Assembly (NCBI RefSeq): GCF_000016665.1
Contig: NC_009523.1
Location: 1,798,001-1,862,000 of the forward strand
DNA from: Roseiflexus sp. RS-1
GTDB taxonomy: Bacteria; Chloroflexota; Chloroflexia; Chloroflexales; Roseiflexaceae
Reading direction: 5' to 3'
DNA: 64,000 bases
Shown: in pieces, positions 19,280 to 27,581 of the stretch
Numbering within the stretch: position 1 is the stretch's first letter
Layout of the letters: every line of letters starts with the position of its first letter
Translations under genes and position numbers: made by a program
Notes under the pieces: model-generated
What the model was told of the DNA's origin: nothing
The model's database searches: none
Seen by the model: the letters and a program-made list of their open reading frames with translations, nothing else

Positions 19280-20809
19280 TCACTGCTGATGGTGCGCGCG
19301 TCCGCGACCCTGCCACAGAAGCCCGATCACCATCGCTCCGGTTATCGACCAGCCGAACCAATCGCCGAGACGGGTGTAGAGCGTTCGCTCCGGTACAGTG
19401 AATGCTTCACCCGTCACCACACCCCGCTGATTGATCGCGCTCTCGGCAGTGATCCGCCCATACGGGTCGATCACCATCGCAATGCCGCTGGTCGCTCCCA
19501 GACCGAAGGCGACCCGGTTCTCCGCCGCTCGCAGAACCGAATCGGCGGCGTGCAGCGGCGGGAACCAGCGGTTGCCATAAAAGTCGTCGTCCACCGGCAT
19601 CAGCACCACGTGCGCTCCGGCGCGCGCCAGTTCGCGGGTGATCCACGGGACGTGGCGATCCCAGCACACTCCCAGTCCGACGTTGCCATACGGCGTCGTG
19701 AAGACCTGGAAATCGCGCGGTCCGGGAACAAAGCCAAAAGCCTGCTCGTCGCCGGTGAGATTGATTTTGGCGTGCCGACCAACCTCGTTACCGTCCGGTC
19801 CGAACAGAACTGCTGCGTCGTGCATGCCTTCCGACGTTCGCCAGACCATATCCACCACCAGGTAGGCGTTCAGTTCACGCGCCAGCGCCCCGACCTGCGC
19901 GGCAAACGCGGGGTCATCCGCATCGGCGAACTCATTTTCGGGCCACACGACGAAGGCGGGACGCAACGCAGCCACCTGACGGGTCAGGGTTGCATTTGTG
20001 TCGAAGATCGCCTGTGACATCTCCGGCGTATCCGCGTAGTACCCTTCCTGACCGACAGGCAGGCGACTCAACGCCTGAACGGCGCGGTCCTGGTTGACCA
20101 GATCGACCGTTGCGGCAATGCGGAATTGCGCATCCGGCGCTGGTGGGATGCTCAGGGCGCCCCACCCCAGGATGAGCGCAGACCCTGCCAGCGCAAGAAC
20201 GGCAGGTAGATGCACGCGCTGCTGGCGCCATGTTTCAAGGATGAGCAGTGCAATGGCGACATTCGCCAGCATCAGCAGGAAACTGAGACCGGGAACGCCG
20301 GTGATCGCCAGGAGTTGGAGCGCGGGGGGGAAGCGCCACTGGCTTTTTGCCAGCAATTCAATCCACCAATCACCAACAACAGGCGCGACTGATCGAACGA
20401 ATTCGAGCGCTGCCCAGGCAACTGGCATACCCAGGATGCGCAGCGGTTCCGGGAGTCGTTCCTGGAGCGCCATTCCCGCCTGAAGCACCCCGGCATAGAA
20501 GGCGCCGACCGCTGCCACAAGAAAGATTCCCATCCCGACGCCAAACAGCGCCGGATACCACAGATGCGTCATCGCTGACCAGACGATGCCGAAGGGGAGT
20601 GCGACCAGGAAGCGACGGTGGGGCGGTTGAACGTTCAGCGCGATCAGCACGGGCGCCAATCCCACCCATCCCAGGAAACCCCAGTCGAGCAGTGTTGGCA
20701 TCGAAGCGCCGATCAGGAAACCCGACAAAACCGCAAGCGCCAGGCTTATACCCCAGGACATCGCGGTTGCGGCGTTCTCTGGCGCTGTCCTCGTTCGGGT
20801 GATCAGCAT
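19280..20809 (-). CDS. lnt: Apolipoprotein N-acyltransferase
   Basis: 509 aa. About six N-terminal membrane segments, then a periplasm-facing nitrilase domain with the Glu-Lys-Cys triad visible in WPENEF, RHAKINLT and GVCWDRHVPW, and a final membrane helix. Lnt adds the third acyl chain to lipoproteins. Several predicted lipoproteins in this window (26459, 48566, 51736) would be substrates. GGAGG sits 7 nt before ATG 20809. Presence in a Chloroflexi-type bacterium is notable since such cells lack a standard lipopolysaccharide outer membrane. Confidence 0.87.
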   Translation of the reverse strand: MLITRTRTAPENAATAMSWGISLALAVLSGFLIGASMPTLLDWGFLGWVGLAPVLIALNVQPPHRRFLVALPFGIVWSAMTHLWYPALFGVGMGIFLVAAVGAFYAGVLQAGMALQERLPEPLRILGMPVAWAALEFVRSVAPVVGDWWIELLAKSQWRFPPALQLLAITGVPGLSFLLMLANVAIALLILETWRQQRVHLPAVLALAGSALILGWGALSIPPAPDAQFRIAATVDLVNQDRAVQALSRLPVGQEGYYADTPEMSQAIFDTNATLTRQVAALRPAFVVWPENEFADADDPAFAAQVGALARELNAYLVVDMVWRTSEGMHDAAVLFGPDGNEVGRHAKINLTGDEQAFGFVPGPRDFQVFTTPYGNVGLGVCWDRHVPWITRELARAGAHVVLMPVDDDFYGNRWFPPLHAADSVLRAAENRVAFGLGATSGIAMVIDPYGRITAESAINQRGVVTGEAFTVPERTLYTRLGDWFGWSITGAMVIGLLWQGRGRAHHQQ

Positions 20810-20833
20810 ACGCCGCCTCCTTCTGGCAGGCAG

Positions 20834-21021
20834 CCTTCAACCTTCAACTTTCAACCCTCGGTTCGCTTGTTTTCATGCAAGGCTTCCTGATGCCGTAAAA
20901 CGGGGGCGTTCTCGCAGCCGGGTCGTTATTTGTCAAGTCGCAGATCGCATCAGGAAGCCATCCGTCAGAAAAATGAGCGAACGGTAGGTTCAACCCCCAA
21001 CCTTCAACCTTCAACCTTCTA
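20834..21021 (-). repeat. Two short heptad arrays between nurA and lnt
   Basis: 20834-20861: CCTTCAA, CCTTCAA, CTTTCAA, CCCTCGG. 20987-21021: GGTTCAA, CCCCCAA, CCTTCAA, CCTTCAA, CCTTCTA. The last unit ends with the complement of the nurA stop TAG (21019-21021), so on the sense strand the array begins at that stop codon. Between the arrays nothing else is recognisable. Confidence 0.85.
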
Positions 21022-22236
21022 CCACGCCGGTCGTTCTTTCGCCTCCGCCTTGCGCGACGATGTTGCAGGAAGTTCGGCGCGTTGCAGGGTCTGTTCAACC
21101 ATCCGCTCAAAAGCGCGTCGGTCGGCGGCGCGCACCACTGCCTGCTCGTGAGCGCGCGCCAGCGCCACAGGGTACCCCTGCCCCTTGAGACACTGGTCAT
21201 ACACCAGGGCGTGCACCCGGTCGCACAGATCGGCGTCGTTCGCAACCCAGCGCGGAATTTCGACGCGCGCGATCTCCCGCCCGACCCGCATATAGAAGAA
21301 ATGGATCAGATGATCGCCGTAGGACTCGATGTTGATCCGTGACATCGAGACGAACAGCGGTCCGCGTTGCCCTTCGTCCAGCATATCCGCCAGAATATCG
21401 GCGTCGCTCAACCCCTCACACACAAAGCACGACGGCGTGCGCCCGGCGGCGGCATCGCTACAGACGCTGCACGTTGCGCCGCGATCCTCCGCCACGCATA
21501 CATCGGGGCAGAACATCAGGCGGATCACGCCAGTGACTTCGGGGGAGCGCGGACGACTGATGTATGAGGCGACCGGTATTCCACGTTTGCTCATATCGTC
21601 CAGGTAGCCCAGGTACGGGCGCAAAAAGCGCTCGCGCACGAACGACTCGGCGCCTGCCAGCGTCCAACGCACCAGTGTGCCGTCCTGCAGCGCCAGCGAC
21701 GGCATGGCGCCTGTATCCTTCGCCAGAAACTCATCGGCGAGCGCAACGAGTTCGACGCCCTCGGCGACATCGCGCTGTGCGCTGAGATAGTTTCCCTCGA
21801 TCAAGACACGGCGCATGCCGTCGATCAGGTACAGATCCTCATCACGGAAGCGGAGCATCGGGCGCGACGACAGTTTTGCCGCTGGATGGGCGCCATACCG
21901 CAGGTAGACCCGTCCGATGTTGAGCACATAACAGAGCGCGGCGCCGTGTCGGTCACTATCGATATGCGACCCGTCGGTTGCAATCACCGCGTAGTCTGTC
22001 GGATGCGGCGGCGCATTGCGCACCGTGTTGAGCGGTTCGACCGGGCGCGCCAGCAGCCAGGCGCTCCCCTCACGACTGAGATCGGCTGCCTGCGCCCACG
22101 TTGCGTGGGCGGGCGCCTCGCGCAGGTAGCGTTCCAGCGCCTGTGCGCGCCGTTGCGCCAGATCGGGCGCGTTGCGTTGCAGCGCGCTGCTCATGGCGCG
22201 CACCTGACGACTCAGTTCGGTCAGATCGAGTGGCAT
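21019..22236 (-). CDS. nurA: NurA-domain nuclease with an inserted cysteine cluster
   Basis: 405 aa from ATG 22236, chosen for AAAGGAG 11 nt upstream. NurA is a 5'-3' nuclease that in archaea works with the HerA translocase in end resection. Metal-binding acidic motifs are visible as IATDGSHI and LQDGTLVRW, and DILADML lies further on. An insert in the second half has six Cys in the order C-x3-C-x8-C-x2-C and then C-x2-C, which could bind zinc or an iron-sulfur cluster. No herA is in the window. The stop codon forms the first bases of a heptad array. Confidence 0.82.
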   Translation of the reverse strand: MPLDLTELSRQVRAMSSALQRNAPDLAQRRAQALERYLREAPAHATWAQAADLSREGSAWLLARPVEPLNTVRNAPPHPTDYAVIATDGSHIDSDRHGAALCYVLNIGRVYLRYGAHPAAKLSSRPMLRFRDEDLYLIDGMRRVLIEGNYLSAQRDVAEGVELVALADEFLAKDTGAMPSLALQDGTLVRWTLAGAESFVRERFLRPYLGYLDDMSKRGIPVASYISRPRSPEVTGVIRLMFCPDVCVAEDRGATCSVCSDAAAGRTPSCFVCEGLSDADILADMLDEGQRGPLFVSMSRINIESYGDHLIHFFYMRVGREIARVEIPRWVANDADLCDRVHALVYDQCLKGQGYPVALARAHEQAVVRAADRRAFERMVEQTLQRAELPATSSRKAEAKERPAW

Positions 22237-22310
22237 TGGCGCTCTGCTCCTTTCCGCCATCGAAGCATGATGAGTATAGGACATGTGAGCGAAAATGTCG
22301 AATGTGGGTG

Positions 22311-22650
22311 TGAGAGGCGAGGGGGGAAGAGGCGTGAGGCGAGGGGCGAGAGGGGATGGGGCGTGAGGGGTTGAAGGTTGAACGTTGCACGTTGAACGTG
22401 GGATGACAACGTGGAGGGGTGCACCGACATGTGCGCCCGCACTGGCGTGTGCGCCCGCGCCGGGGGACTCCGCCCGACCTCAAGGGTTTGGGGAGAGGGG
22501 CGAGGCGAGCGGGGATGAGGCGAGAGAGGATGAGGCGAGAGGCGAGAGGGGATAAGGCGAGAGGCGAGAGGGAAAAGGCACGAGGGAAGAGGCGCGAGGG
22601 AAGAGGCGAGCGGCGAGCGGCGAGGGGGGATGCGGCGAGAGGCAAAGGAT
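22311..22650. repeat. Long purine-rich heptad tract in the nurA-menA divergent region
   Basis: Largely divisible into 7-nt units: AGGCGAG repeated, CGGCGAG, AGGGAAG, AGGCGCG, and at 22370-22410 the GTTGAAC, GTTGCAC, GTTGAAC core shared with 14.1 kb. A non-heptad island (about 22417-22490) includes a twofold TGTGCGCCCGC. The region separates two gene starts and must also hold their promoters, none of which is recognised. Confidence 0.8.
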
Positions 22651-22691
22651 ATAACTCCTAACCCCTCATCACGTGGTATCATGAAAAAAGA

Positions 22692-23630
22692 ATGTTTCGG
22701 AAGCACAGAGAGATCACACACTCGCTTATGAGCATTCCTCTCTCCCCATCGCATCCCGGGCGCATACGAGCCTGGGTTCTCGCTGCGCGCCCGCAGACTC
22801 TGCCGGCAGCGGTCACTCCCGTGGTCGTTGGATCGGCAGCGGCGCTGGCAACCGGCAGTTTTCGCTGGGGACCTTTCATCGCCGCGCTGGTCGCGGCGCT
22901 CCTGATTCAGATCGGGACGAACCTGGCGAATGATTACTTCGACTTTCGCAAGGGTGCGGATACGGAAGAACGTCTGGGTCCGACGCGGGTGACACAGGCG
23001 GGGCTCCTGGCGCCGGAAACGGTGCGGAATGGCATGATCGCAACGTTTGGCGCGGCGGCGCTCATCGGCGTCTACCTGATCGTCGTCGGCGGTTGGCCTA
23101 TTCTGGTGATCGGCGTCCTCTCGATTGCAGCCGGGGTGCTCTACACCGGGGGACCCTGGCCCCTCGGCTATCACGGGCTGGGTGATCTGTTCACCTTCAT
23201 TTTCTTCGGGATTATCGCGGTGACTGCGACCGCCTACCTGCACGCCGGTACGGTTCCGCCGCTGGCGTGGGCGGCGTCGGCGCCGGTGGCAATGCTGGTA
23301 ACGGCGATCATCGTGGTGAACAATCTGCGCGATATTGCCACTGATCGCCGGGCGAGCAAACGCACGCTGGCAGTCATGATTGGGGCGCGGGCAACGCGCG
23401 CGGAGTATGCACTGCTCGTCGTCGGGGCATTCCTGGCGCCGCCGCTTCTCTGGATCGGCGGGTTGACCGGACCATGGGTGTTGCTGGCATGGCTCGCAGC
23501 GCCGCTGGCGATTGCACCGTTGCGCACCATGCTCACGGCTGAAGGGCGGGCGTTGAATCCAGCGCTCAAAGGAACCGCCCGCCTGCACCTGATCTTCGGT
23601 CTGCTGCTGGCGCTGGGGATGGTTGTATGA
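22692..23630 (+). CDS. menA: UbiA-family prenyltransferase, probably 1,4-dihydroxy-2-naphthoate polyprenyltransferase
   Basis: 312 aa with about nine membrane segments. The two Asp-rich motifs that bind Mg-prenyl diphosphate are present: NLANDYFDFRKGAD and NNLRDIATDRRASK; the second form is characteristic of MenA, which makes demethylmenaquinone. This fits a menaquinone-based phototroph. Start uncertain: ATG 22692 or ATG 22728, neither with a good ribosome site. A heptad array begins 3 bases after the stop. Confidence 0.88.
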   Translation: MFRKHREITHSLMSIPLSPSHPGRIRAWVLAARPQTLPAAVTPVVVGSAAALATGSFRWGPFIAALVAALLIQIGTNLANDYFDFRKGADTEERLGPTRVTQAGLLAPETVRNGMIATFGAAALIGVYLIVVGGWPILVIGVLSIAAGVLYTGGPWPLGYHGLGDLFTFIFFGIIAVTATAYLHAGTVPPLAWAASAPVAMLVTAIIVVNNLRDIATDRRASKRTLAVMIGARATRAEYALLVVGAFLAPPLLWIGGLTGPWVLLAWLAAPLAIAPLRTMLTAEGRALNPALKGTARLHLIFGLLLALGMVV

Positions 23631-23633
23631 CGT

Positions 23634-23864
23634 GAACGTTCAACGTTGAACGTTCAACGTTCCAACCTTCAACCTTCAACCTTCCAACCTTCAACCTTCA
23701 ACCTTCAACCTTCAACCTTCAACCTTCAACCTTCCAACCTTCAACCTTCAACCTTCAACCTTCAACCTTCAACCTTCAACCTTCCAACCTTCAACCTTCC
23801 AACCTTCAACCTTCCAACCTTCAACCTTCCAACCTTCAACCTTCCAACCTTCAACCTTCCTTCA
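23634..23864. repeat. AACCTTC heptad array between convergent menA and a small gene
   Basis: Starts with GAACGTT/CAACGTT units and becomes AACCTTC repeated, with some 8-nt AACCTTCC units; towards the right the 7- and 8-nt forms alternate as a 15-nt unit. It fills the whole gap between the menA stop (23628-23630) and the stop of the small gene (complement TCA at 23862-23864), which is part of the array. Confidence 0.92.
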
Positions 23865-24086
23865 CCCTTTCTTTTCGCCGCCCATCAACCCGCCGAGACC
23901 TTTGATGACCGACTCGGCCGCCCCTGCCACGCCGCTCACATCGGCGGAAAGCACCGCATCGACCTGCCCGGCGACCGGCGCCGGCAGTTTCTCTTTCAGA
24001 AAGTCCGCCACTGCCCTGACCGCCGTCTGCGCCTGCGCCTCGGAAATACCCGCCTTCTCCGCAACAATTTGCACCAGTGTTGCCAT
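23862..24086 (-). CDS. Small helical protein of unknown function
   Basis: 74 aa starting MATLVQIVAEKAGISEAQAQ, all helix-forming, ending in a Gly/Lys-rich tail. The first half resembles small bacterial DUF2267/DUF2780-like helical modules, but no firm family can be given. Support for a real gene: GAGAGGAGC 8 nt before ATG 24086 and clean codon use. A longer overlapping frame in another phase is rejected. Divergent from the RidA gene. Confidence 0.72.
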   Translation of the reverse strand: MATLVQIVAEKAGISEAQAQTAVRAVADFLKEKLPAPVAGQVDAVLSADVSGVAGAAESVIKGLGGLMGGEKKG

Positions 24087-24221
24087 ATCTGTGCTCCTCT
24101 CTTCGTATTCGCATTATAAGGGGATCGCAGAGATATGGTACCATAGTTTCACTCAGAGTGTCGTTGCAGGCGCAGCGAGAACTTCGCGCGCCATTTGATG
24201 CGCAATCACAGGAGATTCGCC

Positions 24222-24626
24222 GTGGAACACATCCACATCCTCACCGACGCTGCCCCGGTGCCGCACGGCGCTTACGATCAGGCGATCCGCATCGGCGATA
24301 TGGTGATCACGTCCAGTTATATGGGATTGCATCCCAGCCACGCGGGCATTATTGCTGGCGGCTTCGAAGCCGAATTTCGCCAGGCAATGCACAACATTAT
24401 CGCAGTGCTGGCGGCTGCGGGCTGCACATTGCGCGATGTGGTGCGGGTGAATGTGTCGTTGACCGACATCCAGAAGTATACCGAGATGGATCGACTCTAC
24501 CGTGAGTACTTTCACCCGCCCTACCCGACGCGCCGCACGATCGGGGTCAAAGAATTGATCGGCGGCGCGCAGGTGGAGATCGACGTGATCGCTATCGTGC
24601 GCGAAAATGGCGGTCACTCCCAGTAA
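24222..24626 (+). CDS. RidA/YjgF family enamine-imine deaminase
   Basis: 134 aa from GTG 24222, chosen for AGGAG 7 nt upstream. The family hydrolyses reactive imines such as 2-aminoacrylate. Expected features: VPHGAYDQA for the N-terminal IGPYSQA motif, the substrate-binding Arg in PTRRTIGV, and the acidic end VEIDVIAI. The usual IGPYSQA is altered, so it may belong to a sister subgroup rather than true RidA. Overlaps the convergent DJ-1 gene by 13 nt. Confidence 0.87.
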   Translation: MEHIHILTDAAPVPHGAYDQAIRIGDMVITSSYMGLHPSHAGIIAGGFEAEFRQAMHNIIAVLAAAGCTLRDVVRVNVSLTDIQKYTEMDRLYREYFHPPYPTRRTIGVKELIGGAQVEIDVIAIVRENGGHSQ

Positions 24627-25213
24627 TCGTACTCAATGCCGAGCGCCGTCGCGCGCGCCACGTCGGCGCCGTACAACCGGCGTACCACATGCAGCGCAAC
24701 ATCGATGCCGGCGCTGACTCCGGCGGCGGTGATGATCTCGCCGGTATCGACCCAACGCTCATCTTCGACGATTTCGACATCGGGGAAGCGCTCTCGCATC
24801 TCGTTGATGCGTTCCCAGTGCGTCGTCGCCGGGCGACCGCTGAGCAACCCGGCCTGCGCCAGCAGAAAACTGCCGGTGCAGACGCTCACCGTCAGTTCGA
24901 CTTCCTGCGCGCGGGTGCGAACCCATTCGACCAGATTGCTTCGCTCCAGCGCAGGACGCACCCCCGCTCCTCCCGGAATGACCAGCACATCGACCGGCGG
25001 GCACTCGTCAATCGTTCGTTCCGGTTGAACGACCAGCCCGTTCCGGCATCGCACCGGCGTCAGCGACTCGGCGACCGCAAAAACATCCATCAACCGCTCG
25101 TGATCACCGGTCAGGTTGCGCACCGAACTGAACACCTCGAACGGACCGGCAAAATCGAGCAACTCAACGTCGTCGAAGATCAGGATTGCAACCGTGCGTT
25201 TCCGTGGCGTCAT
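24614..25213 (-). CDS. DJ-1/PfpI superfamily protein
   Basis: 199 aa. Class I glutaminase-like fold with nucleophilic Cys in SVCTGSFLLAQAGLL and an upstream acidic residue in DDVELLDFAGPFEVFS. This resembles isocyanide hydratase and the sensor halves of AraC-type regulators, but no DNA-binding domain follows. Function unassigned. AAGGAGATATCG directly precedes ATG 25213. Confidence 0.87.
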   Translation of the reverse strand: MTPRKRTVAILIFDDVELLDFAGPFEVFSSVRNLTGDHERLMDVFAVAESLTPVRCRNGLVVQPERTIDECPPVDVLVIPGGAGVRPALERSNLVEWVRTRAQEVELTVSVCTGSFLLAQAGLLSGRPATTHWERINEMRERFPDVEIVEDERWVDTGEIITAAGVSAGIDVALHVVRRLYGADVARATALGIEYDYWE

Positions 25214-25293
25214 CGATATCTCCTTTCTTCTGGACGAACGGATGAGTACCTCTTATTGTACCCGATTTTGCACGCATCCGATTGTCCGGTGGT

Positions 25294-25878
25294 TCACGGA
25301 GAACGATGGGACATCGGTTGAAGATAATGCGCCCCGATGATCCGCCATCCGCGTTGTTTGCCGAAGTGCAGCGTCAGGATCAGTTCATGCGTCTCGCCGG
25401 ATCGTGAGAGTGCGACAGGAACACGGCGTATACTCCCTTCGGGAATCGATTTGAGCCATGGCTCCTGCTGATACGGTCCAATACATCCCCAGACCCCCGG
25501 TTGACGAAGAGCGCCAGGGGGCCAGTGACGCAGCGCCTCACTGACCTGCTCGTGCACTGAAGGCGCACTGTGATCGACAAATCGCATGACTCCGGCGAGA
25601 TCGTGACGGTCGAGCGCAAAGAGCGCCTGACGGGCAACATACTCCGGCGGTTGATGGATCACCCCGATGCTGCGCAGCACGAAGGGCACATCACGCTCCC
25701 AGAGACGGCGCACCTGGGTTGTCACAAGGGTGTGCAGCGCCGGTTGTCCGGTCGCCGCGCCCGGCGCCGCGACGGGCCATAGAACGATCAACCCCATGAG
25801 CAGACTGACCCCCAACCGCCGCCTGCAGAACGATAGCAGGCGCTTTGATCGTATCAGTGCGCACAATCCCTGATTCAT
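25294..25878 (-). CDS. Exported protein of unknown function
   Basis: 194 aa. Positively charged N-terminus, a hydrophobic stretch (LGVSLLMGLIVLWPVA) and an Ala-rich cleavage region indicate a signal peptide. The rest is about 150 residues ending in a beta-rich part (THELILTLHFGKQRGWRIIGAHY) that suggests an NTF2-like or similar small domain, but this is not secure. AAAGAG lies 9 nt before the ATG. Confidence 0.65.
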   Translation of the reverse strand: MNQGLCALIRSKRLLSFCRRRLGVSLLMGLIVLWPVAAPGAATGQPALHTLVTTQVRRLWERDVPFVLRSIGVIHQPPEYVARQALFALDRHDLAGVMRFVDHSAPSVHEQVSEALRHWPPGALRQPGVWGCIGPYQQEPWLKSIPEGSIRRVPVALSRSGETHELILTLHFGKQRGWRIIGAHYLQPMSHRSP

Positions 25879-26458
25879 CGCACAACTCTTTCTGACCGCA
25901 ACGCAGCGAGAACCGCGTCGAACAGCACGTCTATCGAGAAACCCGTCGCGTGGGCTGGACGTATCGTCACCAACAGCACTGCTGCGTCCGCCTCACGTGA
26001 CATATTGCGCCGTTGATAGAAAAGATCATTCCGCCAGCTGGCGATCCAGCAAGAACCGGACACCGACGGGAACACGAGTGCAGCCGGGTGTGCAGGCGTC
26101 GCGCCCGCACGCAGCAATGTGACTCATCACGGGAGTGAGAGCATTGTGCCCTCGACTGCCCCACGAGAGCGGGACGCCCTCGCTCCAGGGCAACCAGCGC
26201 GGATGGTAAACGAACACCGGTGGAACGCGCAGCGTGTTCTACCAGATTTGATATGAAACATCTCACGAGGGGTGCGGATGGAGCGTTCGTTTCAGGCGTA
26301 CAGGACATAACAGGCGCTATCGTCCTGCCGGAGCAGAAAAGCGTATGCCGCCCCCCGCGATCCACGCTGTGCATCGCTGCTGATGACCCTGGGTGCAGGA
26401 CGTGTGAGATGCGGAGATCTCACACGTCGTTCCTCCTCGCATCAGGTGTGCATGATCC
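25879..26458. other. 580-bp spacer without a convincing gene; one strong hairpin
   Basis: No frame here has a recognisable protein or a good ribosome site. At 26400-26427 there is a perfect 11-bp inverted repeat (ACGTGTGAGAT, 6-nt loop), about 31 nt past the cytochrome c stop. It lacks a T-run, so it is a weak terminator candidate. Confidence 0.55.
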
Positions 26459-26899
26459 CTACGGTCGCTTCAGGGTGTGCAGGTATGCCAGCAGATTCGC
26501 CATGTCTTCGTCGCTCATTTCGTGGGGCGACATCACGCCAATCTGCCCCTGACCGCCGCTGCGGATCCACGCCGCGATGTTCTCCTCAGTGCGCGGCTGA
26601 CCATTTGGCAGGTTCCCGCGGTAATTGACCCCTTCAGGGTAGACCGGACCTGCGGTTGTCATCACACCAGCAAGCCCTGGTCCCACCAGTTTATCGACGC
26701 CGGTCGAGTGGCATGCCAGGCATCCCCCTTGGTTCTCGTAGTAGAGCCTGCCCTTCTCAGGGTCGCCATTGGCTGAGATTGTGCGTGCCAGCGGTTCTGC
26801 CGCTGCACTCGGTGCAGGTCCGCTCTGCCCGCCGCATGCGGATAGCGCCAGCACCAGAGCCATCAGACAGGCAAATGTGATTGTATATGTGCGATTCAT
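26459..26899 (-). CDS. Lipoprotein cytochrome c
   Basis: 146 aa. Signal peptide with lipobox LSAC (Cys about 22), then a class I cytochrome c: heme site CLACH and a likely Met ligand in GVMSPHEMSDEDMANLLAYLHTL. It should carry electrons at the outer face of the membrane. GGAGGAAGCC precedes the ATG. Last gene of the copper-handling group on this strand, so it may take part in copper-linked respiration (inference). Confidence 0.9.
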   Translation of the reverse strand: MNRTYTITFACLMALVLALSACGGQSGPAPSAAAEPLARTISANGDPEKGRLYYENQGGCLACHSTGVDKLVGPGLAGVMTTAGPVYPEGVNYRGNLPNGQPRTEENIAAWIRSGGQGQIGVMSPHEMSDEDMANLLAYLHTLKRP

Positions 26900-27021
26900 G
26901 GCTTCCTCCAGATCAGGTGTAACAGTTGATAGACCCAGGAAACAGTGAGGTTGATCCTGAACCCATGGTAGTATGAGGCGCTATTGTGCTCTTCATTCCT
27001 GTGGGTTCGACTGCCAGCACA

Positions 27022-27441
27022 TCATGCACTGCGAGGAGGAGGAGTTGGAGGAGGCGCCAGGAGATGGGTGTAGGTATGATGAACGGGTATCAGCCAGCCG
27101 ACTGCCATCAGGAAGACAATCAACAACATCGGGATTGTCACGATTGCTGCGTAGACGACCGGCGGAAGCGTCGAGACCGGCGGTAGCGATGGGTATGTAT
27201 CGGTAACGTACTCGAATACGCAGGTAAAGAGTGGCGCCTGCTGTACCGGCGAGCGCGTGACGATCAGGGGAGCGATGTGGCAATGAATAATGCAACAGAG
27301 CGGAGCGTGCAGCGCAATACTCCAGATCAGCAGCAGCGCCGGAAGGTGTCGCGCGGCTCTGCGTGTGGCAGGCGTTCCTGCCTGAACGATCGACCATGCC
27401 TGTTCAGGCAGACTCTTCACCTGTGCATCAGTCACTACCAT
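27022..27441 (-). CDS. Small membrane protein with CCIIHC motif, paralogue of 30486-30836
   Basis: 139 aa from ATG 27441; an in-frame ATG at 27483 is possible and neither has a clear ribosome site. Two hydrophobic segments. The first ends in LHAPLCCIIHCHIAP, and the C-terminus is proline-rich (PPPTPPPR). The protein at 30486 has LLCVLHCQMP at the same place, a similar second segment after a P-x3-AVY-like motif, and PPPSPPPR at its end, so the two are paralogues. Cys/His placement and the CopC/CopD neighbours suggest a copper role (inference). No known family recognised. Confidence 0.65.
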   Translation of the reverse strand: MVVTDAQVKSLPEQAWSIVQAGTPATRRAARHLPALLLIWSIALHAPLCCIIHCHIAPLIVTRSPVQQAPLFTCVFEYVTDTYPSLPPVSTLPPVVYAAIVTIPMLLIVFLMAVGWLIPVHHTYTHLLAPPPTPPPRSA

Positions 27442-27581
27442 GTGCGATTTATCACAAAGATCAACGGCTGTATAGTAGCACATCTCTCCTGCGTGTGCAA
27501 CTCCCCAGACGTTGACGCATCTTCACCCTGCGTGAATGCGTTGCCTTGATCGTTCTGCAATGCGCACCTGTTTTCTGGCAT

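Noticed and set aside
23646-24119. Open frame with repeated NLQPSTF residues
   Set aside because: It is just translated AACCTTC heptads continuing antisense through the small gene.
25998-26230. Possible gene in the 25.9-26.4 kb spacer
   Set aside because: Frames lack ribosome sites and family motifs and change composition; no support.
26400-26427. Hairpin as the terminator of the cytochrome c gene
   Set aside because: Stem is good but there is no T-run on either strand; kept only as an inverted repeat.
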